From Eutreptiella sp. 'Long Island Sound 2002' (taxonomy: Eukaryota > Euglenozoa > Euglenophyceae > Eutreptiales > Eutreptiaceae), in the NCBI GenBank assembly GCA_964036045.1, contig OZ038378.1:40177228-40241227 (forward strand): a stretch of 64,000 bases of DNA. Direction: 5' to 3'. Position numbers and translations under genes: made by a program. How positions within the stretch are numbered: the first letter of the stretch is position 1; each line of letters begins with the position of its first letter. Under the pieces are notes generated by a model. It had not been told where the DNA came from. It made no database searches and was given only the letters and a program-made list of their open reading frames with translations. Shown piece after piece: positions 22,209 through 32,600 of this stretch.

Positions 22209-25200
22209 ATGGCACAGGGGCCGGGGTGGGTCCCCCACCTCCTCACCTTCCAGGAACAAGGCCTACAGCGCGACGACCCCCCGGAAACCACCCCCATGTA
22301 TACCCCGGACCAGAAAGCGTACAAATGCTACTGGCACAAGGGGACCCCCCTATACGCCCAAACCGGCATCCACGTCCACCTCGTCCACCACCTCAGCGTC
22401 CCAGGGAGGCTAGGTGTCTATGAGGTCGTCGGGGACGGATGGCAACTCAACGTCATCAACACCCACGTCCCCTTCGGCGAAGCCACGGAACCCTTCCTCC
22501 AGGCCCTGGCCGAGGCGTACCGCCAAATGGCCATGCTCGCCCCCACAGTCATCATCGGCGACACGAACGCCGCCCCCACCCCAGCGGACCGAGGAGGACA
22601 GGCCACACCCCAGGACCAAGCAGTCCGCGACACCATCGAAATGCTGGGGCTCGTGGACCTAACAGCCAGCCTCGAAGGCCAACCATCCCACTTCCCCCAC
22701 CAAACGGATGCCGCCCCATCCCGCATCGACGTATGCTATGGCGACCCCACCACCATCATCCGAGCGGAGGCCCGATATGGACCCCTCCCGCTGGGACCCA
22801 CAGGCCATAGCCCCCTGCACATCCGCCTCACCATCCCCAACCTTCCCCCCAGCCCCCCAGAAGATGCGGACCAAGGCCTACCACCCCCCCTGAAGATGCC
22901 CCCGCTGCATGACAAGCATGCCTGGTCCCAATATCACAGGGCCATAGACCGCGCCCGGCGCATCCAACCAGACCCCACCGACCTACTCACAGCCATGCGC
23001 ACGGCCGCCGTCGCCTGCGGCTTCCAGCAACACCCCCACACAGACGACGACCAACCACCCACGGCCCTGGGGGACATGCTGCATGACCTCTGGCATGCGA
23101 AGCAACAACTGGCGACCCTCCTCCACACCGACACCCCCCAAACCCGCCGCCAGATACACCACTGCAGGACACAGATAGCCCAAATCAGGGCGGACCTGCA
23201 GCGGTGGCACATCCACAGGCAACAGCGCATCGCCCAGGAACACGAACGGTATGCGCAACACGAACTCCCCTACAAGGCCATCCGCCACCTCAACGACGCC
23301 ATGACCGATACCGGCCACCGCACCATCACCACGGTCCGGCAGGAGGACGGCTCCCTCACCAACGACCCAGCCACAGTGCTCCAAGCCACCCAAGACAGCT
23401 TCCTCCGGCAACACACCCCCACCCAAGACACACTGGACCCGGACACCCAGGCCAAAATCGACCGCCTCCCTCGGGTCTTCAACCACGCCCAGAGGAGGCA
23501 CCTGGAAAAACGCCCCTTCACCATCCACGAAGTCCGGAAGGCCATCCACAGTCTCCGGCAACACAAAACCCCAGGCTACGACGGCCTCCCTGCAGAGGCA
23601 TACTACCACCTCCCCGCCCACCTCCTCCGCGTCCTCGCCCACCGCCTCTGGGACATCGTCACGGGGCGGACCCCCCTGCCACCAGACTGGGCAAACGTTG
23701 TCCGCCCCCTCTACAAAAAAGGGGACTGGGCGAACCCGGACAACTGGCGCCCCATAGTCTGTGCGGTCACGGAAGTCAAAATCGTCTGGACCATCCTCCT
23801 GCGCCGCATCCGCCCCCACCTGGACCCCCACATACCAGCGAGCCTCTGGGGGGCCATCACAGGCCGCTCCCCACACGAGGCCATCTTCCTCCAGGACACC
23901 ATCGCGGACATGGACCCGGTGGACCTCATCATCGCCTCCCTCGACGTCAAGGGAGCCTTCCCGAACACCCCCTGGCTCCTCCTAGAAGCGGTGTGGAAAC
24001 GCCTAGGCCTCCCCTTCTACAACTTCACCTCCGACTACATCCGCACCCGCAAATACACGGTCCGCACAGGAGCAGGCCTCACCCCCTTCCTGGAGCCAGG
24101 CAGCGGGGTCCCCCAAGGGGGAGCAGAGGGCCCCTTCCTGTACCTTCTAGTGACGCTCCCCCTGGCCCTCGCGATCGAGCAGGATTACCCGGCCTACGCA
24201 CCCTACCCCCTCCTCTCCCCCCTGGTCGGCTTCGCGGACGACACCAACCTCACCGTCGCGCACACCCCACACGACCCCCATGCCCCGGACCCCGGACCAA
24301 CGGTCACCCAACAGGCCAACGACTTACTGGACGTGACCGTCTCCTACCTCTCCCACAACAACCTCATCGTCCACCCCACAAAGTCAGTGGCCATGATCAA
24401 GGGGTCTGCCACACCTCCCACCCTGGGGCCACAAGGGCCCCCCATGCAAGTCGTGACGACCACCACCCACCTGGGGGTAGTCCAGGCCGCCAACCCTGAG
24501 GACGCCACCCTCCCTCCCAAGTTGCAGTCACACCTCGCCCATCTCCCCAGATATGCGTCCCCGACCACCAAGGCCCTCTCCCTGTCCCACCAGAGCCTGG
24601 CGTACTACCTCACCGGGGTCTTGAACGCCTCCATAGGCTTCCAAGCACTCCACCTAACACACCCCGCCACCGCCCTCCAGCCGGCCACACGCGCCGTGAC
24701 CAAGGCATGGGCAGCACACGGGGGCTGGCCCACCTCCATACCCACCCGCGCCATCCGAGCGGCATGGCCCCACTATGGAGACGCCATAGGGGACGAGGTG
24801 AAAGCGGCCTATACCAGACACACCGCCCTCCTCCTTCACCGCATGACCCACAACCACTCACCGGAGGTCCGCGAGGTCACCGCCATCCGCCTCCAAGCCG
24901 CACAACGGGCCCGCAACACATGCCCGCGCTGGGTACTCCACCAGACGGGCATGCCCACCAACATGAACACCCGCCTGTGGAACCACCTGCAGCTTCTGCT
25001 CCCATCCCCACACCACGCCATACTCACCAACCACACGTGCCCAGAGAAAGGGCCACTAGCGGTCCTCTGCGGGGACCTCCACCACCACCGCAAGGGCACC
25101 ATCCACACCATAGACCTTGTCGGGGCCTCCATCACCGTAGTATACGTCACCCTCGCCCAAATGCGGGTCCTGCACCACAGCGGGGCACACCACACCCCCT

Positions 25201-27422
25201 TTCTACAGCTTCCCGAATGGCCACAATACCGCCTCTTCCACCAGTACCTCACACAGACGGCACGAACAGCGGGACACACTCTACCGAGCAGCAAAGACAT
25301 GCGCACAGCCTACCAAGAATTCACAAGGCAACACCCGCGACCCATCCCAGAGACACCGCCCCACGCACCCACCGGATCGAAACACGAACCCGTCCCCCCA
25401 GTAACGGGCCCAGTCCCACCACTAACCCTACTACTGGCCCCGAATGAAGCCAAACCCACGCAGACCACCGTCATCCACCACGGGGCAAAATGGCGCATAC
25501 CGAAACACCACATGACCGCCCGAGACCTACCAAAGGTCCCCCAAGATTCCCAGAGCATGCCACGCACATGTTGGGCCTGTGACCCCGAGGCACCAACCGC
25601 ACCATGGCCCGTGCTACACCTCATAGCACGCCACCACACCCACCCCACGACCCACCTACCACCACAGGCCTACGCATGGATAGCCCCATGGTTCCACCGC
25701 ACCGACACTAACCCCACGGTAGCATGGAACCCCGACCACGCGCCCAAATGGCTCTTCACCACTACACCCACATGCCCCCGCCCCGACCCGGCAGGGGTCG
25801 CCATCCGTTACAGCATGTACGAGCCAGGCAGAACGGGCAAACACGAGCACCCCTACTATCCACTCCACCACTCCTGCCACACACCGGAGCACCGAACACA
25901 AACCCTCACATGCCACGACCTAAACCCCGACACAGCCTACATCCTCCACTACATCTACTCCTACCTCACACAAGGACAGCCGGAGCAGGGACTCATAGCC
26001 CTGTCCCCCCAAGCAAAGCACATCATCTCCAAAGGAATAGGGGTGTACGCCACCCCCATCCTACAGCCCACAACCCCAGTAGCCCACCTCGCCACGGGCC
26101 TTGCCATATACGCCTACCTGCCCATGAACCCATGCCGCCTCCCACAACCATCACCGGCGGACCGGCTCTTCTTCACCGACGCCTCAGGCGAATCCGCCCT
26201 CACGCCCATCAGCGGGGGGGCCACCCTGCAACTAACCCACACCGGGGGACACTACCACATGGACCACCACACGGGCCACACCACCTATGGGGCCTCTTCC
26301 CACGGGGAGCTAGGGGCCATGGCCGACGCCATCACCGAGGTCGCGGCCCACCTACCCGCCCACTCCCCGCACATCGTCCGGGTCTGGTTCGTGGTAGACG
26401 CCACTGTCGACACGCACCTGCTCCTCCGCATAGCAAGGCAACCACTTCACAAAGCAACCGCGACGAGCCTCGGCACCCAGGCACTGCTACTCTGGAAAGC
26501 CCTACGCAGCCTTCCCCCCTACGTCCAACTCCACATCGTGAAACAAGAGTCCCACAGGCACCAATACGGAAATGGTAAGGTCGACAACCAGGCAGTACAC
26601 CAGCGCACAACACACCTACCAGCCCTCCAGATCCCTGACCTCGGCCGCAACCACACACACCTCCAACACGTGCCCCCGGTACCCGAGCCCCATCAGACCC
26701 CGGACTGGGTACCAGAGGACGCCCCCTATTCCTCCCACGACAGAGCGTACCACTACCCCAACCCCGTCCAACATCTCGCCCGCGTGCTCGGCGACGCAGA
26801 CAGCCGGGCGCACATCCAGGAGCTCCAGGACAGACTGCAAGTCCCCCTCTACCACTCAGCGCTCCGCCCAGCAAACGTCCCAGCCCACCTCCAGAAACGA
26901 CGCATCCAGCTGCTCAGGGAGCAACTGCCTTTCCTCACCAGGGTCGCCAGATGGCTCGCCCGCAAGCACATCCACGTCCCCGACGAACACACCCGTTGCC
27001 CATGCGACCACACCACCCCGGAGGACTGGGAACACTTCAAGAAATGCCCCCTCCATACAGACAGGGACACCCTAGTGGGCTGGTCCCCGGCGGAAACCCT
27101 GCGGCAACACGAAGGATGGCCAGCCCACAGCCACGCACACCAGGCCACCGAACACCTCTTCCGGGACCCCCTGATCAAAGAAGCCACCATGAGAGGGGCA
27201 GTGACACAGGCCCTGCACCGACACCTCACCAAACACACGGAAAGCCCCATGGAGGCAGCAGCACACCTCCAGCTAGAAGCGGTCCGCAGAGCAGCGGCCC
27301 AAATGGTACACCGCAAACACCTCCTGCTAACACACGCGGAACAACTCACCGACCCCACCGCCAGGGAACACATGCAGCGTCTCATCCATTACCATGCCGT
27401 GCATGACCCAGACGTCCACTAA
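22209..27422 (+). CDS. giant LINE ORF2: APE endonuclease, RT, RNase H
   Basis: A 1737-codon intact frame, acting in nuclear target-primed reverse transcription. Residues about 1-205 form an APE-type endonuclease: E16 (TFQEQG), D118/N120 in GDTNAAP, D174 in SRIDV and H200 in GHS. RT spans about 410-760: KKGDWANPDNWRPI, D579 in SLDVKGAF, GVPQGGAEGP, then D677/D678 in FADDTN. A C2H2-type finger is at C1121, C1124, H1137, H1142. RNase H follows with D1324 (FFTDASGE), E1367, D1397 and D1459. A CPC...H...C zinc knuckle lies at about 1597-1613. The frame is open back to 22074, and endonuclease-like sequence (VNLLDLN) precedes this ATG, so the true start is probably upstream. The same frame as ORF1, separated only by stops at 21675 and 22071. 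Confidence 0.95.
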   Translation: MAQGPGWVPHLLTFQEQGLQRDDPPETTPMYTPDQKAYKCYWHKGTPLYAQTGIHVHLVHHLSVPGRLGVYEVVGDGWQLNVINTHVPFGEATEPFLQALAEAYRQMAMLAPTVIIGDTNAAPTPADRGGQATPQDQAVRDTIEMLGLVDLTASLEGQPSHFPHQTDAAPSRIDVCYGDPTTIIRAEARYGPLPLGPTGHSPLHIRLTIPNLPPSPPEDADQGLPPPLKMPPLHDKHAWSQYHRAIDRARRIQPDPTDLLTAMRTAAVACGFQQHPHTDDDQPPTALGDMLHDLWHAKQQLATLLHTDTPQTRRQIHHCRTQIAQIRADLQRWHIHRQQRIAQEHERYAQHELPYKAIRHLNDAMTDTGHRTITTVRQEDGSLTNDPATVLQATQDSFLRQHTPTQDTLDPDTQAKIDRLPRVFNHAQRRHLEKRPFTIHEVRKAIHSLRQHKTPGYDGLPAEAYYHLPAHLLRVLAHRLWDIVTGRTPLPPDWANVVRPLYKKGDWANPDNWRPIVCAVTEVKIVWTILLRRIRPHLDPHIPASLWGAITGRSPHEAIFLQDTIADMDPVDLIIASLDVKGAFPNTPWLLLEAVWKRLGLPFYNFTSDYIRTRKYTVRTGAGLTPFLEPGSGVPQGGAEGPFLYLLVTLPLALAIEQDYPAYAPYPLLSPLVGFADDTNLTVAHTPHDPHAPDPGPTVTQQANDLLDVTVSYLSHNNLIVHPTKSVAMIKGSATPPTLGPQGPPMQVVTTTTHLGVVQAANPEDATLPPKLQSHLAHLPRYASPTTKALSLSHQSLAYYLTGVLNASIGFQALHLTHPATALQPATRAVTKAWAAHGGWPTSIPTRAIRAAWPHYGDAIGDEVKAAYTRHTALLLHRMTHNHSPEVREVTAIRLQAAQRARNTCPRWVLHQTGMPTNMNTRLWNHLQLLLPSPHHAILTNHTCPEKGPLAVLCGDLHHHRKGTIHTIDLVGASITVVYVTLAQMRVLHHSGAHHTPFLQLPEWPQYRLFHQYLTQTARTAGHTLPSSKDMRTAYQEFTRQHPRPIPETPPHAPTGSKHEPVPPVTGPVPPLTLLLAPNEAKPTQTTVIHHGAKWRIPKHHMTARDLPKVPQDSQSMPRTCWACDPEAPTAPWPVLHLIARHHTHPTTHLPPQAYAWIAPWFHRTDTNPTVAWNPDHAPKWLFTTTPTCPRPDPAGVAIRYSMYEPGRTGKHEHPYYPLHHSCHTPEHRTQTLTCHDLNPDTAYILHYIYSYLTQGQPEQGLIALSPQAKHIISKGIGVYATPILQPTTPVAHLATGLAIYAYLPMNPCRLPQPSPADRLFFTDASGESALTPISGGATLQLTHTGGHYHMDHHTGHTTYGASSHGELGAMADAITEVAAHLPAHSPHIVRVWFVVDATVDTHLLLRIARQPLHKATATSLGTQALLLWKALRSLPPYVQLHIVKQESHRHQYGNGKVDNQAVHQRTTHLPALQIPDLGRNHTHLQHVPPVPEPHQTPDWVPEDAPYSSHDRAYHYPNPVQHLARVLGDADSRAHIQELQDRLQVPLYHSALRPANVPAHLQKRRIQLLREQLPFLTRVARWLARKHIHVPDEHTRCPCDHTTPEDWEHFKKCPLHTDRDTLVGWSPAETLRQHEGWPAHSHAHQATEHLFRDPLIKEATMRGAVTQALHRHLTKHTESPMEAAAHLQLEAVRRAAAQMVHRKHLLLTHAEQLTDPTAREHMQRLIHYHAVHDPDVH

Positions 27423-28548
27423 CCCGCTCCGCGCCCCGCACGCGCCCCCCGTCTCCATCCACAGGTCTCCAAGGCACCACCACAGCGCCCCGAGACCCGT
27501 CTCGCACCCAAGAAGCCACCCGGCACCGCCCAGTCCGGCCGAACCCAGCCAGGGCCAACCATCCATCGACGTAGACGCGCAAGACCCCGGCAGCCCATCC
27601 AGCCCACCCCCCCCGGACCCGGGACACCCCCCCCTCACACCGGCCACCATCCGCGACCCCGACCTCCTCCGAGCGACCCTCCAAGACAGGGCCCCGAACA
27701 CCCCCCTGGGCTGGTACCGCCTACAAGAGGACTGGACCAAGCTCACCGTCAAAGCCCTCCGGGACCTGACCACCCCAGGCAGCGGCCTCCACGAGACCAT
27801 AGTAGACCTCGTGCTCTGGCGAGCCCGCAAACACACCCGGGGCCAGCCCATCTGGATCCCCCCCATCGAGTGGGGCCAGGCCCTGACGCACGACACCGGC
27901 AGCAACGTCACGCGTCGAGGGACCGTACGCCTACGGCGGGCCCAAGCGGAGACGGACCACCCAGCGGACCCGAACCACCCGGAGCAGTGGGAACAGGCCA
28001 CCGCGCCCAACCGCGACACCGCCCTCCGCGCCGCCGGCCTCCGCACCCCCGACGACGACCTCCCCCCCCCACCTACAGACAGTGACCACCCCCCGCCGGA
28101 GGTCTGGGTTACAGTCCTCGAGCGCGGCCACTACTACGTGATAGCCGCTATGGCTACGTCCCACGGCCCGCAATGGATCATCCAGGGGACAGACACCATG
28201 TTCGCCCCGAAGACCGCCCCACCAGGGGCAGTGGGGGACCCCACCACCCAGCACAGGATCCTCAGGGGTCTCCTCCAGCCAGGGGACACGCCCCCAGCCC
28301 GCGCCCTGGCCCAAATCACCTCAGGGAAGGCGGGCTACCACCTGGGATTGTCCATGCTCTGCCTAACCCACTGGATCCAGCGCCACTGGCCACCCACGGG
28401 GACCGTGCCCTGGGTTTGGGCCATCCCCACCGCCCACACACAAGTCGAAGCAGGCCCGGACACACGACCAAACCCCCCCCCTAGGCCGCAACAGTCCCTC
28501 ACCTGCGGGTACCACGCCATCCACAGGGTCCTCTTAGCCCAAAGCTAG
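27394..28548 (+). CDS. C48/Ulp1-like cysteine protease ORF of giant LINE
   Basis: The 384-codon frame starts at an ATG overlapping the ORF2 end by 29 bases in a +1 frame. The first 100 residues are Pro-rich with a PSIDVDAQD phrase. The remainder has the order H246 (GHYYVIAAM), D267 (IIQGTDTMF), Q366/Q367 and C371 (LTCGYHAI), matching the His-Asp-Gln-Cys order of Ulp1/SENP-type C48 peptidases, which cut SUMO-like modifiers. The Asp-to-Cys distance is longer than in yeast Ulp1. A diverged homologue in the element at 38-40 kb keeps HY, GTDS and a Cys at the same places. An OTU cysteine protease is known in Dualen/RandI elements; a C48 type here would be distinct. It could process the polyprotein or act on host modifiers. 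Confidence 0.7.
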   Translation: MPCMTQTSTNPLRAPHAPPVSIHRSPRHHHSAPRPVSHPRSHPAPPSPAEPSQGQPSIDVDAQDPGSPSSPPPPDPGHPPLTPATIRDPDLLRATLQDRAPNTPLGWYRLQEDWTKLTVKALRDLTTPGSGLHETIVDLVLWRARKHTRGQPIWIPPIEWGQALTHDTGSNVTRRGTVRLRRAQAETDHPADPNHPEQWEQATAPNRDTALRAAGLRTPDDDLPPPPTDSDHPPPEVWVTVLERGHYYVIAAMATSHGPQWIIQGTDTMFAPKTAPPGAVGDPTTQHRILRGLLQPGDTPPARALAQITSGKAGYHLGLSMLCLTHWIQRHWPPTGTVPWVWAIPTAHTQVEAGPDTRPNPPPRPQQSLTCGYHAIHRVLLAQS

Positions 28549-30227
28549 CATGCCCCCTTCCCACCACTGACCAAGAGGTCCACCAGATACGAACGCTCGT
28601 CTGCGAAATCCTTGCCGCGGCAGCAGAAGACGGCAAGCTTCTCCTCCAAACCGCCCGGCCTACAACTGCCCACGCAAGCGCGCAGCAAGCGGACACATAC
28701 ACCGGCACAGCACAACCCCCCGCACAATCCCCGCCCATGCCTCCCCCCTCTCGCTGCTCAACCGGAGACCCACACACGCCCACTATCGCGCGCGCCCCCG
28801 GGCCCCGCGACACGGGCCTCCCCCACCCGCCCGAACACCAGCACACGCCCGCCACACACCCACCCACCGGCCACCCTTCACCGCCCCCCACACTCGACAA
28901 CCCACACACACCCGCCAAGGGGAGCCCCACGCCCCGCGGCACGCCCACCCCACCCAGTGGCCCGCCCACGCCCCCCACACACACCCCAGAGGACCCAGGC
29001 CCACCCCCCCCGGCCCCTGAATGCAGCCCACGCGAACTGTTCCCCCCCGCTGACACCAACCCACACGACCTCGCACATTGCAGGACCCGGGCCCAGCCGA
29101 GCCCAGAAAGAGAAGGCCGCAGCCCGGCGCCTCCCTCCCCCGCCGCAGCCGACCAGATCGGCCCGCCGGGCCGCCAGGTCACGACCGGGCCCCCCCAGCC
29201 GCCCGCCCCCAACCTACAACCCGGGGACATGCCCTCCATCCTCCCCGCCGTGGCCGCAGCAGAAGCCGCCGCCCGCAAGCCCGCCCGCATCACAGCCCAA
29301 CCCGCGTCCACCACCTCCTCCTCGTCCTCAGCCTCGTCCACCTCCTCCACCTCATCCTCCGACCCCCCCCTCCCCGCCAAACTCATCCTCCAGGCCACGG
29401 CAAAAGCCAAAGCCGCGGCCGCACGCACCAACCCCCCAACCCCCACACAGGCGACTCAGGCACCCCGGCAACCCACCGGGACGACCCCCGACCCGGCATC
29501 GACGCCCTCACACCTCCGGACAGAGGTACTCCTCAACCTGGAACCGGACCCCAACCCCAAACCCGACCCCAAACCCAAACCGGACCCCAACCCCAAACCC
29601 AACCCCAAACCCAAGCCGGCACCCACGCGACCACACACAACACCGCATACGCAACGACACAAAACCACCCGATACCACCCCCGCCCAGGCCCTCGCCAAA
29701 GCCAGGACCCCCCACCCACCACGACCCGCGCCCCCCTCCCGCCGGCACCCACCACCACCGCGGAGACGGCCACACAGCACGACCCCCTCCAAACCCTCGT
29801 CAAAATCCCCGTCACCAAGCGCCCCGTCATCCATCCCCCACAAACCACCACCACCGCCGGTCAAACCGACCCAGGGACGTGGGACCCCTCAACCATCGTC
29901 ACCGTCAAGCCCGGCCCCCAACCCTTCCTCCATGCCCACCACATAGTGCAGCCCCGGGGGCTGCCCACGATGCCCAACCCCCCACCCCCACAAGGGGGAC
30001 CGGAAAACCCACAAGGACCCCATGGGCCATACCCGCAACACCAACCCCACCACTACACACACCACCACCACCAGCGGCCCCACCACCACCACTACCAACA
30101 CCACCCCCACCACTACCACTGCCCACCGCCCTACCCCACCGGGCCACAACCCCCCGTACACCAACAGCACCAGCGGACGGGATGGCAGCCGCCGAACGCC
30201 CCGCCCGCATACCCACCCCCCCCGTAA
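28549..30227 (+). CDS. giant LINE ORF4, low-complexity Pro/Ser frame
   Basis: The frame opens at the protease stop (TAGCATG) and the first in-frame ATG is only at 28737. Before that ATG there is a clear amphipathic helix (DQEVHQIRTLVCEILAAAAE), so translation probably starts upstream by reinitiation or a non-ATG route. Later come a Ser run (STTSSSSSASSTSSTSSS), a Lys/Ala segment and (DPNPKP)n repeats at about 29545-29620, then a His-rich HHHHYQHHPHHYH stretch. The truncated copy at 40172-41626 has a matching order of Ser run then KPKPKP. A single TAA at 30225 separates it from the SR-rich frame that follows in the same register. Confidence 0.55.
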
Positions 30228-31484
30228 AAGCCACCGCCCCCGTACCAGCCGTACCCCCGCGGCCACCATCCGATGGCCGAGGGGGCCCCATGGACGACGG
30301 GGGATCTCCCCCCCCAACCAGCACCGCGTGACGCCCCGTACCCCCCCGGCCACCATCCGATGGCCGAAGGGGCCCCAAGGACGACGGGGGACCTCCCCCC
30401 CCAAGCGGCGCCGCGCGAGCCCCCCCAGAGGCCGCCGACGCTTCCGGACTGGCCCGACTCCAGCGACGAGGGCCGGTCCCGCAAGCGGCGGCGCTCCCGC
30501 TCCCCCCCCGCACGGCACACTCGCCCACGGCGCCCACACTCCCACCGCGCCTCAACCACCCACTCGCGCCGCTCCCGCTCCCCCAGGTACCACCACGACC
30601 CCCAGGGACCCCGCTCCCGTCGCTCCCGCTCCCCCGGGCACCACCACGAGCGCCACCGCCGCCCCATGTCCCCCTCCCCCTCCCCCCACCAGCCACCCAG
30701 CCCCCGCCACCACCACTCCCGCTCCCCCCGACGCAGCCAGGCACGCCGCCGCCGCCCCACGTCCACCTCCCCCTCCCCCCACACGCCCCGCCGGGCTCCC
30801 CGTTCCCCCCGCCACCCGTACCCATCCACCACCCCCAGCCCCCGCCACCACCACTCCCGCTCCCCCGGACGCCACCGAGCGCGCCACCGCCGCCCCATGT
30901 CCACCTCCCCCTCCCGCTCCCCCCTCCGCCCGTACCCGTCCTCCACCCCCAGCCCCCGCCGTCGCCGCTCCCGCTCCCCCAGGCACCGCCACCCCCGCCA
31001 CCACCGCAGGTCCACGTCTTCCCCCCGCCGCTCCAGGACCCCAGGCACGGACCCCTCCCCCCCCCGGGCCCCCGCCTACCTCGCCTGGTGGTCTCCCTCC
31101 GCTCTGCAGGAGCTCCGCCGCTGGGTGAAGTGGGCCGGAGGAGCGGGAAGGCACGAAGGGGTGCACATGGTGCATACCTTCGAGGAGGTGCGCACCCGCA
31201 CCCCCGCAAACCCCAACGAGACCGCCCCGGAGGCCATCATGCCGCAAGCGGCATGGGAGGCCCTCCTCCGCGATGCGGTCCAGGGCCTCCGCCCCCCCTA
31301 CAGCCCCCAAGCCCTCCGCCGGTGGCTCCAGGCCACCCACCCCCAAGCCTGGGCCACCGGCGCCCCCTCCCCACCCCGCCCCTCCCACCACCACCACACC
31401 AGGAAGGGGCAGGACAAGGGCAAGGGAAGGGCAGGGGACACCAAGGACCACACAGGCAAGAGGGCACGGAAGGGCCCCAAGTGA
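30228..31484 (+). CDS. giant LINE SR-rich basic protein with conserved C-terminus
   Basis: This frame continues ORF4 past a TAA; its first ATG is at 30273 (403 codons). A duplicated 84-bp unit encodes YP.GHHPMAEGAP.TTGDLPP twice. An acidic WPDSSDEG then leads into a long RS/SR and RH-rich domain (RKRRRSRSP and many RSRSP repeats) like those of nuclear splicing factors. The C-terminus is structured: WWSPSALQELRRWVKWA, then IMPQAAWEALLRDAV, then a Lys/Gly-rich basic tail. The same WW...LRRW...MPQAAWEA block is present in the copy ending at 41626, showing selection on it. I infer an RNA-binding, nuclear-targeted structural protein. In the truncated element the two parts form one uninterrupted frame. 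Confidence 0.65.
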   Translation, partial: KPPPPYQPYPRGHHPMAEGAPWTTGDLPPQPAPRDAPYPPGHHPMAEGAPRTTGDLPPQAAPREPPQRPPTLPDWPDSSDEGRSRKRRRSRSPPARHTRPRRPHSHRASTTHSRRSRSPRYHHDPQGPRSRRSRSPGHHHERHRRPMSPSPSPHQPPSPRHHHSRSPRRSQARRRRPTSTSPSPHTPRRAPRSPRHPYPSTTPSPRHHHSRSPGRHRARHRRPMSTSPSRSPLRPYPSSTPSPRRRRSRSPRHRHPRHHRRSTSSPRRSRTPGTDPSPPRAPAYLAWWSPSALQELRRWVKWAGGAGRHEGVHMVHTFEEVRTRTPANPNETAPEAIMPQAAWEALLRDAVQGLRPPYSPQALRRWLQATHPQAWATGAPSPPRPSHHHHTRKGQDKGKGRAGDTKDHTGKRARKGPK

Positions 31485-31980
31485 GGGCAGGCACACGCAG
31501 GGACAGGGCGCCGGAAGCGACACCACATGGGGTCAGGACACCACCCAAGAACCAGGAAGGAGCGGGAACGGGGACCAAGACACGGAGGAAAAGGGCACCA
31601 CGACAGGTGCCACGACCCACACCGACGGGGAGACCAGCGCCGCCCCACCCCCACCACACACCCCAACACACACCACCGAAGCAAACATCGGACGCCATGC
31701 GGATCACACCAGCGCACGCCCACCGGCCACCGGAAACCACACGGAGAACGGAGGGCACACATACACGGGGAGAACGGACCACACCCACAGAGGAGGCCGC
31801 AGGGAACACCGCCGCCAGCCTACGACCCCGACCACCACGAAGGCCAACTCACAGGCACCGGAAGAGGACGAAAGCACGGCCGCGGCACCCACGACTACGG
31901 ACCCACAACCCCAGAGGACACGAGACCAAGGCACAGGCCCCCAGGGAGGGCAACCCCACGGACCGTCACGCGACCACACC
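31485..31980 (+). other. C/A-rich stretch after SR ORF, coding status unclear
   Basis: An overlapping frame open from 31273 to 32325 passes through here with a hydrophilic Thr/Gly/His-rich translation. It has no motif and no counterpart in the truncated element, which instead carries a different ORF at the same position. I leave it as undetermined. Confidence 0.3.
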
Positions 31981-32600
31981 ATGGGCTATAAGGGCCGGGC
32001 TGCGCTACCGTCGCGGTTTGACGCAGAGTATTGCTACGGGGGCTTGATCTCGGCTGGTCTCACGTCCGTGAGGGCGTCCGTCACCAACCTGTTGCGTCCA
32101 GTGGAGGAATGGCACTGCGGCGGCACACCGATCCCGTCCATGATGAATATCGAGCATCGCAAGGGGAAGCGAAACGCTGTGATCGATCGCGAAGGCTTTG
32201 GTGCTGCTGGACGGTGCCCCCCTTCAAGGCCATCTCCGAGCGCCGTGAAGACTGGAAGTACCAAGAATACTACCGATGCCCCGGACCCCAGCAGTCCAGC
32301 ACCAGAGATATGGACATCCCCCTGACCCTACAGTGTGAGCTCATCCCTGCCGGCGGCACCGACCCGGACCCTGCCAGCGCAGCCGAGCTGCAGTGAAAGC
32401 CATTCGCCACTCAAACAACGTTCGGAAGCCACCTCCACCGTCCGACTCCTGATGTCTGTTTGTCTGCCTTGAAGAAGGAACGCCTTTCCTACACCCCGAG
32501 TACACCTGCCTGTCTGCGAGGCCCGGTGAAGATTGAGTCCATGGGTGAGAGTCAGTGTGCACGCCCCAAGGACACCGTGATCATTCAGCAGAATTTCCCG
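31981..32600 (+). other. base-balanced patch inside the LINE 3' region
   Basis: The extreme C/A bias stops here. Three short stretches look like ordinary protein in different frames: RFDAEYCYGGLISAGLTSVR (frame of 31982), PSMMNIEHRKGKRNAVIDRE (same frame) and FKAISERREDWKYQEYY (frame of 32031). No donor or acceptor pair joins them cleanly. I infer a foreign or host gene fragment carried in the 3' region, possibly with a frameshift near 32210. The protein is not recognised. Confidence 0.4.

Noticed and set aside
23204-24499. 431-codon frame overlapping the RT domain
   Set aside because: It is a shadow of ORF2, which has catalytic motifs in the other frame.
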